NCBI RefSeq assembly: GCF_024320865.1
Contig: NZ_JANDBD010000012.1
Location: forward strand, 1-64,000
Origin: Mycolicibacterium arenosum
Lineage (GTDB): Bacteria > Actinomycetota > Actinomycetes > Mycobacteriales > Mycobacteriaceae
Direction of reading: 5' to 3'
DNA: 64,000 bases
The notes under the pieces were generated by a model. The model did no database searches. It saw only the letters and a program-made list of their open reading frames with translations, and was not told the origin of the DNA. Shown one piece after another: positions 58,772 through 64,000 of the stretch. The position numbers and the translations under genes are program-made. The number at the start of each line of letters is the position of its first letter. Position 1 is the stretch's first letter.

Positions 58772-60196
58772 GTGGTCGAACCCGGTGCTCGGGCTTCTCG
58801 GGCTTCAGCGGCACCTCGGACCCGCTATGCGTCACGCGGCGATCTCGACATCGCGTACCAGGTGCTCGGCGACGGGCCGGTCGACGTGGTCGTCATGCCG
58901 GGGCCGTTCATCCCGATCGACTCCATCGACAGTGAACCCTCGATGTACCGCTTCTACCGGCGGCTGGCGTCGTTCTGCCGCGTGATCCGGTTCGACCACC
59001 GCGGCATGGGCATGTCCTCGCGCATCGGTGCGGACAAGATCACCCCGGCGTGCTGGGCCGAGGACGCGGTCGCGGTGATGGACGCCGTCGGCATCGAGCG
59101 CGCAACCTTCTTCGTTTCCGGATTCACCTCGGTGAGCGCCCTCTTCCTGGCCGGCGACCGGCCCGAGCGGGTCGCGAATCTCGTCGTCGTCAACGGTGCC
59201 GCCCGCGTGCTGTGGGCGGCCGACTACGAGGTGGGGTCGGATGCCGCCGCGGCGAAGGCGTTCACGACCGCCGCAGTGGAACCCGACGCGGTGGAGCGCG
59301 GTGCCGACGTCCTCGGCAGAATGGCGCCGTCGGTCGCCGAGGACCACGCGTTCCGGGCGTGGTGGGACTCGGCCGGTCACCGCGCCGCGTCGCCGAGCAT
59401 GGCCCGCCGATCCAGCCAGGCGCTCGCCGACGCGGACGTCCGCGACAAGCTCGCGCACATCAGCGCACCGACACTCGTCGTGCACCGCGCGGACGCGACC
59501 TTCGTTCCGGTCGGCCACGGCCGGTACCTCGCCGAGCACATCTCCTGCGCTCGCTACGTCGAATTGCCCGGCGCTGACACGCTTTACTGGGTCGGCGACA
59601 GCGCACCCCTTCTCGACGAGATCGAGGAGTTCATCACCGGCGCGCGCAGCGGCGCGGTCACCGAACGCGTGCTGACCACCATCATGTTCACCGACATCGT
59701 GGGCTCGACCGCGCGGGCCGCGTCCCTCGGCGACGACCGCTGGCGCGACCTGCTGGACAACCACGACACCGCGGTCCGCCGCGAACTCGAGCGGTTTCGC
59801 GGCCGCGAGGTGAACACCGCCGGTGACGGTTTCGTCGCGACGTTCACCAGTCCGAGCGCCGCACTGGGCTGCGCCGAGGCGATCGTCGACGCGGTCCGCG
59901 CGCTCGGCATCGAGGTGCGAGTGGGGATTCACGCGGGCGAAGCCGAGGTCCGCGGCGAGGACATCGCGGGCATGGCCGTCCACATCGCGGCGCGGGTCGC
60001 GGGCTACGCCGGCGCCGGCGAGATCCTGGTCTCGTCGACGCTCAGCGAGATCGTCACCGGCTCAAGGCATTCCTTCACCGAACGCGGTGAGTACGCGTTG
60101 AAGGGCGTGCCGGGGGTCTGGCGGCTGTACCGCCTCGCACGCGAACGCGGTCAGGCCGTCTCGGCGCAGTCCGTGCACGAGAACCTGCGGCGGTAG
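58772..60196 (+). CDS. Alpha/beta-hydrolase-adenylate cyclase fusion (Rv1900c/LipJ-like)
   Basis: 474 residues from a GTG. Residues 20-290 form an alpha/beta-hydrolase-like domain; the nucleophile-elbow position reads VSGFTSVS and lacks a normal GxSxG. The class III cyclase catalytic domain is at about 300-470. The metal-binding aspartates are Asp308 (FTDIVGST) and Asp352 (AGDGF). The Lys that usually selects ATP is Asn348, and the transition-state Asn is His404, the same two exchanges described for Rv1900c of M. tuberculosis. It probably makes cAMP. Its 3' end overlaps the convergent AraC-type gene by 46 nt. Confidence 0.9.
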   Translation: MVEPGARASRASAAPRTRYASRGDLDIAYQVLGDGPVDVVVMPGPFIPIDSIDSEPSMYRFYRRLASFCRVIRFDHRGMGMSSRIGADKITPACWAEDAVAVMDAVGIERATFFVSGFTSVSALFLAGDRPERVANLVVVNGAARVLWAADYEVGSDAAAAKAFTTAAVEPDAVERGADVLGRMAPSVAEDHAFRAWWDSAGHRAASPSMARRSSQALADADVRDKLAHISAPTLVVHRADATFVPVGHGRYLAEHISCARYVELPGADTLYWVGDSAPLLDEIEEFITGARSGAVTERVLTTIMFTDIVGSTARAASLGDDRWRDLLDNHDTAVRRELERFRGREVNTAGDGFVATFTSPSAALGCAEAIVDAVRALGIEVRVGIHAGEAEVRGEDIAGMAVHIAARVAGYAGAGEILVSSTLSEIVTGSRHSFTERGEYALKGVPGVWRLYRLARERGQAVSAQSVHENLRR

Positions 60197-61116
60197 TCGG
60201 TCGGCGTCACACCGATGACCCGACGGAAGTGGTGCCGCAGCAGCGTCGCCGTGCCGAACCCGGACTTGTCGGCCACCCGGTCGATGTCCAGATCGGTCTC
60301 CTCCAGCAGGCGACGCGCGTACAGCACGCGCTGATCGGTGACCCACTGCATGGGCGTGCGGCCGGTCTCCTCGACGAAGCGGCGGGCGAACGTCCGCGCG
60401 GACATGCTGGCACGCTTGGACAGCGTCGCGACGGTATGCGGGTGCTCCAGATTGGACAGGATCCAGTCGAGATGCGGCGCAAAGCCTTCCGAGCAGCGAA
60501 CCGGGATCGGCTGGTCGATGTACTGGCGCTGCCCACCGTCGCGGTGCGGCGGCACCACCATGCGGCGGGCGATGATGTTGGTGACCTCGCTGCCCAGTTC
60601 GCGACGGACCAGGTGCAGGCAGGCGTCGATACCGGCCGCGGTGCCCGCGCTGGTGATGAGATTTCCGTCGTCCACGTAGAGCACGTTGCGGTCGACCTTC
60701 GCGGTAGGGAACATCTCCGCCAGCGCGTCGGCGTGCATCCAGTGCGTCGTACAGTGCCTGCCGTCCAGCAGTCCGGCGGCGCCCGCGACGAACGCTCCCG
60801 AGCACACGGTCAGGATGATCGAACCCGCGGCCGCGGCCCGCCGGATGGCGTCGAGCGCGTCCTCGGGATAGTTCACGCCGGCGATGGCCGGGATCGCCAC
60901 CAGGTCTGCGCCGATCAGGTCCTCGAACCCGTGATCGGGGATCAGCGAGGCCCCGACCGACGTGCGGAGCGGTTTCCCCGGCTCGGGACCGCAGACCTTG
61001 AAGTCGAAGTTGGGCACGCCGTCTCCGGACCGGTCGATGCCGAAGACCTCGCACACCACGCCGAACTCGAAGGGGGCGAGGCCGTCCAGCACCAGTGCTG
61101 ACACCGTTCTGATCAT
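60151..61116 (-). CDS. GlxA-family AraC-type regulator with DJ-1/PfpI domain
   Basis: 321 residues. The N-terminal DJ-1/PfpI domain reads VSALVLDGLAPFEFGVVCEVFGIDRSG to about 165, with LTVCSGAFVAGAAGLLDGR at the nucleophile-elbow position. The C-terminal two-part AraC helix-turn-helix runs from VATLSKRASMSARTFARRFVEETGRTPMQWV to RVADKSGFGTATLLRHHFRRVIGVTPTDYRR. The GlxA type regulates amine or amino-acid catabolism in some bacteria; the target here is unknown. It is divergent from a small membrane protein. Confidence 0.92.
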   Translation of the reverse strand: MIRTVSALVLDGLAPFEFGVVCEVFGIDRSGDGVPNFDFKVCGPEPGKPLRTSVGASLIPDHGFEDLIGADLVAIPAIAGVNYPEDALDAIRRAAAAGSIILTVCSGAFVAGAAGLLDGRHCTTHWMHADALAEMFPTAKVDRNVLYVDDGNLITSAGTAAGIDACLHLVRRELGSEVTNIIARRMVVPPHRDGGQRQYIDQPIPVRCSEGFAPHLDWILSNLEHPHTVATLSKRASMSARTFARRFVEETGRTPMQWVTDQRVLYARRLLEETDLDIDRVADKSGFGTATLLRHHFRRVIGVTPTDYRRRFSCTDCAETA

Positions 61117-61187
61117 GGCAGCATCTTATCCAAGGCCGTCAGTTCTGCCACTGTTGGCGGGATATCGCATACCGAACAATTACTGCC

Positions 61188-61409
61188 ATGAACACGATCC
61201 TCGCCTTCCTCGTCCTGGCCGCCCCGTTCGCGGTCGCAGCCCTGTTCAGCTGGGCCAGCCACCGCTCCCACCCCGCCCGCAACTACCTGGCATCGGTGAC
61301 CGACGACCGCGACTGGTACCGCGTCGAGCACGACGCGGACGCCGCGCGCACGCGGTTCGAGCAGACCCCGGCGTGGCCGGCGTCAGGCGCCACCGGCGAA
61401 CGACGTTAG
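61188..61409 (+). CDS. Small single-pass membrane protein
   Basis: 73 residues. One hydrophobic segment (NTILAFLVLAAPFAVAALFSW, residues 2-22), then a charged tail (TDDRDWYRVEHDADAARTRFEQT). No recognised family. The 71-bp gap to the divergent AraC gene provides a promoter. Its stop overlaps the 3' end of the convergent hydrolase gene by 27 nt. Coding potential is supported by the clean N-terminal anchor; expression is unproven. Confidence 0.6.
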   Translation: MNTILAFLVLAAPFAVAALFSWASHRSHPARNYLASVTDDRDWYRVEHDADAARTRFEQTPAWPASGATGERR

Positions 61410-62189
61410 GAACGTCTCGACGGCGCGGCGGTATTCCAGCGGCGCGTCGTCGTGAACCAGGTGACCGGCGGTCGGCACGTGCACGTAGGTGGTGCTTCCG
61501 TGTGCCGTTTCGTGCATCCGGGCCATCTGCCCCTCGGGTGTCACCGAGTTGCCCGCCTCGATGAGCAGCACCGGCGCCCGCACGGCGCGCCACTGCTCCC
61601 AGTAGTCCCTCGTCCCCCACTCCGCGGCGATCTCGATCCACCGCCCCGTGTGACCGTGCAGACGCCAGCCCGTCGGCGTCCGGTCGAACGCCTCGAGAAA
61701 GTACCGGCCCGCGACCTCCCCGAACGCCTCGAGAACCTGATCGGGAGAGCCGAATTCGACGGGCAGCGCCAGCAGCCACGGCTCCCATGGCCCCGTCGTG
61801 CGACCTCGGAAATCCGGTGCCATGTCCTCCACGACGAGGGCCTTCACCAGATCGGGGCGCGCCGCGGCGAGACACCAACCGTGCAACCCGCCCATCGAAT
61901 GACCGATCAACGTCACCGGTCCGCCCAGCCCCTCGATCGCGTCGGCGAGATCCGCGACGAAGCGCTCCGTGCTGATCGGCGCGTCATCTGCGACGTCCCG
62001 TCCGCGGTGCCACGGCGCGTCGTAGGTGTACACCGTTCCGTACCCGGTCAGCCACGGCAGCTGGCGCGACCACGTCGACCCGCGCCCCATCAGGCCGTGG
62101 ACCAGGACGACGGGCTCGCCGGACCCTCCGCGGGCTGTCAACGGCTCTGCGCTCAATCCCCCGTCGCTTCGCTCGCCCGTAGTCTGCAT
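61383..62189 (-). CDS. Alpha/beta hydrolase (Rv3591c-like)
   Basis: 268 residues. Oxyanion region VVLVHGLMGRGSTW, the nucleophile elbow LIGHSMGGLHGW with Ser98, an acid in VEDMAPDF or LLIEAGNSV and the His in AGHLVHDDAPLEY. It corresponds to Rv3591c by motif and by its position before mhuD. The substrate is not known. It is divergent from mhuD with a 42-bp gap and no shared palindromes that I can see. Confidence 0.87.
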   Translation of the reverse strand: MQTTGERSDGGLSAEPLTARGGSGEPVVLVHGLMGRGSTWSRQLPWLTGYGTVYTYDAPWHRGRDVADDAPISTERFVADLADAIEGLGGPVTLIGHSMGGLHGWCLAAARPDLVKALVVEDMAPDFRGRTTGPWEPWLLALPVEFGSPDQVLEAFGEVAGRYFLEAFDRTPTGWRLHGHTGRWIEIAAEWGTRDYWEQWRAVRAPVLLIEAGNSVTPEGQMARMHETAHGSTTYVHVPTAGHLVHDDAPLEYRRAVETFLTSFAGGA

Positions 62190-62231
62190 GCCTCGATCTT
62201 GCCGTCCCGTTCGAGCGGTAATCTAAGCCCC

Positions 62232-62546
62232 ATGCCAGTGGTGAAGATCAACGCGATCGAGGTTCCCGCCGACGCAGGCCCGGAGTTGGAGAAGCGGTTC
62301 GCCAACCGCGCCCACGCCGTCGACAACCAGCCCGGCTTCCTGGGTTTCCAGCTGCTGCGCCCGATCAAGGGTGAGGACCGCTACTTCGTCGTCACGCAGT
62401 GGGAGTCCGAGGAGGCCTTCCAGGCGTGGGCCAGCGGCCCCGCCGTCGAGGCGCACAAGGGGCAGGCGAACAAGCCGGTCGCGACCGGCGCGTCACTGCT
62501 GGAGTTCGAGGTCGTCCTCGACGTCCGGGGGACGAACGATAAGTAG
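62232..62546 (+). CDS. mhuD: Haem-degrading monooxygenase MhuD
   Basis: 104 residues, an IsdG/MhuD ferredoxin-like dimer. The catalytic residues occur at their known positions: Asn7, Trp66 and His75 (VVKINAIEV, FQAWASGPAVEAHKG). It corresponds to Rv3592, which degrades haem to mycobilin and releases iron without producing CO. It is followed by lpqF, whose first in-frame start is 22 bp after the stop. Confidence 0.96.
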   Translation: MPVVKINAIEVPADAGPELEKRFANRAHAVDNQPGFLGFQLLRPIKGEDRYFVVTQWESEEAFQAWASGPAVEAHKGQANKPVATGASLLEFEVVLDVRGTNDK

Positions 62547-62568
62547 TCGCCGGATCCGTCGATCGGCC

Positions 62569-63885
62569 GTGGCCCTCGCCACGTCGGTCGCCGTTCTCGC
62601 CTGCGGCTGCTCGCATGCCGGGATGCCGGTCGCGCAGGTCACGTACGGCATGCACATCGAGACCAACACGCCGCCGGGCGCCCGCGCCAAGCAGCTGATG
62701 GACATGGTCAACTCCGACTGGCCGATCGGCACCGTCACGGTCGCCACCCTGGCCGACTCGGACCTGATCGAGCCCGTCGCCGGGGCGATGGACCGGCTAT
62801 GGGCCGACCGGCCGATCACCGTCACGGCGATCTCCGTCGGCGCCGGGCAGGCCACGCTGCAGGTGCGCAACTCGTACAGCGTCGCGCAGACCGTCGAATT
62901 GCACACGGGCGACTCGGGTCTCGTCGATCGCTTCAAGGTCACGCTGGACAAGCCGACGATCACGCAGTGGCCCGACGTCGACGCCGAGATCGCCAAGTCG
63001 GGGGCGGGCTTCGCGTATCAGGTGTCCAGGGTCGACGACGGCACGTGCGTCCGGATCGCGGGCACGGGAGCCGACCGGTCGATGCCGCTCGCCTCGATCT
63101 TCAAGCTGTACGTGCTGCTAGCCGTCGCCAACGCCGTCAACGCGCGCACCCTGACGTGGGACGAGCGGCTTCTGATCACCAAGGAGGACAAGGCCGTCGG
63201 CTCCGCGGGCTTCAACGACCTCAAGCCCGGCGCCGAGGTCTCGGTGCGCGACGCCGCCCAGCAGATGATCTCGGCGAGCGACAACATGGCCACCGACATG
63301 CTGATGACGCGCCTCGGCCCCGGCGCCGTCGAGCGGGCGCTGGTCGCCGCCGGCCACCACGACCCGGCGGCGATGACCCCCTTCCCCACCGCACACGAAC
63401 TGTTCTCGATCGGCTGGGGTAAGCCGGACGTGCGCGAGGAGTGGAGGACGGCGTCGCCCGGACGCCGAGCAGAGATGCTCGCGCACACGAGAAGCCTTCC
63501 CTACGAACCGGATCCGATGCTCACGCGAACGCCTGCATCGCCGTACGGAATCGAGTGGTACGGCACGCCGATGGACGTCTGCCGCGTGCACGCCGCCCTG
63601 CAGGCGGCGGCGACCGGACCCGCACGGCCCGTGCGCGACATCCTCTCGGCCACCCCCGGTATCGAACTCGACCGGTCGAAGTGGGGCTACGTCGGCGCGA
63701 AGGGCGGAAACCTGCCGGGCGACTTGACGTTCAGCTGGTACGCCGAGGACTCCAGCGGCCAGGGCTGGGTGGCCAGCTATCAGCTCAGCTGGCCGCAGTA
63801 CCGCAGCCTGACCGCGGCGTCGTGGCTGCTGTCCATCGCCACGCAGGCGTTCGATCTCATCCCGGTGAGCCCGCCGAGCCGGTAG
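62569..63885 (+). CDS. lpqF: Lipoprotein LpqF, class A beta-lactamase-like
   Basis: 438 residues from the GTG at 62569, the first allowed start after mhuD. The lipobox ACGC (Cys12 or Cys14) comes very early because the basic part RRIRRS lies before this GTG. The external part of about 110 residues is followed by a serine-hydrolase domain. It has the class A beta-lactamase motifs: SxxK as SIFKLY, SDN as SDNMATDML and KTG as KGG (GAKGGNLPGD). Its family in M. tuberculosis is Rv3593. Penicillin-binding or lactamase activity is possible but unproven. Confidence 0.85.
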   Translation: MALATSVAVLACGCSHAGMPVAQVTYGMHIETNTPPGARAKQLMDMVNSDWPIGTVTVATLADSDLIEPVAGAMDRLWADRPITVTAISVGAGQATLQVRNSYSVAQTVELHTGDSGLVDRFKVTLDKPTITQWPDVDAEIAKSGAGFAYQVSRVDDGTCVRIAGTGADRSMPLASIFKLYVLLAVANAVNARTLTWDERLLITKEDKAVGSAGFNDLKPGAEVSVRDAAQQMISASDNMATDMLMTRLGPGAVERALVAAGHHDPAAMTPFPTAHELFSIGWGKPDVREEWRTASPGRRAEMLAHTRSLPYEPDPMLTRTPASPYGIEWYGTPMDVCRVHAALQAAATGPARPVRDILSATPGIELDRSKWGYVGAKGGNLPGDLTFSWYAEDSSGQGWVASYQLSWPQYRSLTAASWLLSIATQAFDLIPVSPPSR

Positions 63886-64000
63886 ACCGCAGCGTCCACG
63901 CCTGGCCGCGCAGATGCAGCACGGTATGGCTCGCGGGGGCTACGTCGATGCGCCAGAACGACTTCGGTGGTGCATCGAGCGCCACCAGGATCGCCGCCCT
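63857..64000 (-). CDS. C-terminal end of a histidine-phosphatase-like protein (5' partial)
   Basis: The frame runs from the right window edge to a TGA at 63857-63859 and encodes 47 residues, including ILVALDAPPKSFWRIDVAPASHTVLHL and WTLRSTG. The pattern resembles the final strands of phosphoglycerate-mutase-like histidine phosphatases of actinobacteria. The catalytic RHG motif lies outside the window. It overlaps the convergent lpqF 3' end by 29 nt. Confidence 0.5.
   Translation of the reverse strand, partial: RAAILVALDAPPKSFWRIDVAPASHTVLHLRGQAWTLRSTGSAGSPG

Noticed and set aside
1..64000. tRNA, rRNA, prophage or biosynthetic gene cluster
   Set aside because: No tRNA cloverleaf or rRNA sequence was noticed, and no phage structural, integrase or PKS/NRPS genes are present, apart from the IS end at the left edge. 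A covariance-model search was not possible.

Overview
The window is high-GC actinobacterial DNA, almost certainly from a rapidly growing mycobacterium (Mycolicibacterium-like). Gene content and order follow the Mycobacterium tuberculosis interval from about Rv3556c to Rv3593: fadA6, kstR2, ipdF, fadE30, fadD3, fadE31-33, aspB, hsaB/C/D/A, kshB, fadE34, kstR, a LacI regulator, rlmB-type methyltransferase, cysS, ispF, carD, lpqE, radA, disA, carbonic anhydrase, mutY, mhuD, lpqF. All identifications come from reading the translations and from remembered family features; no database search was run. Many genes overlap by 1-14 nt and GTG starts are common.

Layout. 1-1.9 kb: the end of an IS481-like element cuts a membrane-protein gene, followed by ppk2. 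1.9-5.1 kb: an operon of two paralogous multi-pass membrane proteins with cytochrome-oxidase subunit III- and IV-like proteins, divergent from a TetR gene with two matching operator-like repeats. 5.1-10.9 kb: aldehyde dehydrogenase, PAP2 phosphatase, DinB-like protein, lipoprotein, VOC protein, D-aminoacylase-type amidohydrolase. 10.9-24.3 kb: the KstR2 (HIP, C/D-ring) part of cholesterol catabolism, with consensus KstR2 boxes beside kstR2 and between fadE30 and fadD3, interrupted by a DUF4173 gene, a two-component system and a small lipoprotein. 24.3-29.1 kb: accessory genes (small membrane protein, TetR with its own palindromes, a small membrane protein, a lipase-like hydrolase, a GGDEF-EAL protein) sitting where nat would be expected. 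29.3-37.7 kb: the KstR part (hsaACDB, kshB, Rv3572-like protein, fadE34, kstR) with KstR boxes. 37.7-40.5 kb: trehalose phosphatase, a kinase-like protein and a LacI regulator. 40.5-43.2 kb: a zinc ABC transporter. 43.2-49.3 kb: rhodanese, BluB, 5-oxoprolinase subunit A, a small unknown protein, and an overlapping metallohydrolase/ArsB-like/MFS trio. 49.3-64 kb: conserved housekeeping genes plus an Rv1900c-like cyclase and an AraC-type regulator.

How it works together. Ring A/B degradation enzymes (KshB reductase, HsaA/B hydroxylase, HsaC dioxygenase, HsaD hydrolase) and FadE34 are under KstR. The resulting HIP is activated by FadD3 and processed by FadE30, IpdF, FadE31-33 and FadA6 under KstR2. 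The zinc ABC operon and the unknown gene near 45.8 kb share a 20-bp Zur-like motif. The main points for follow-up are the orphan oxidase-subunit operon, the absence of ispD between ispF and carD, the absence of nat, the insertion of signalling genes inside the cholesterol cluster, a 139-bp imperfect palindrome after fadE33, and a three-copy tandem repeat directly before disA.
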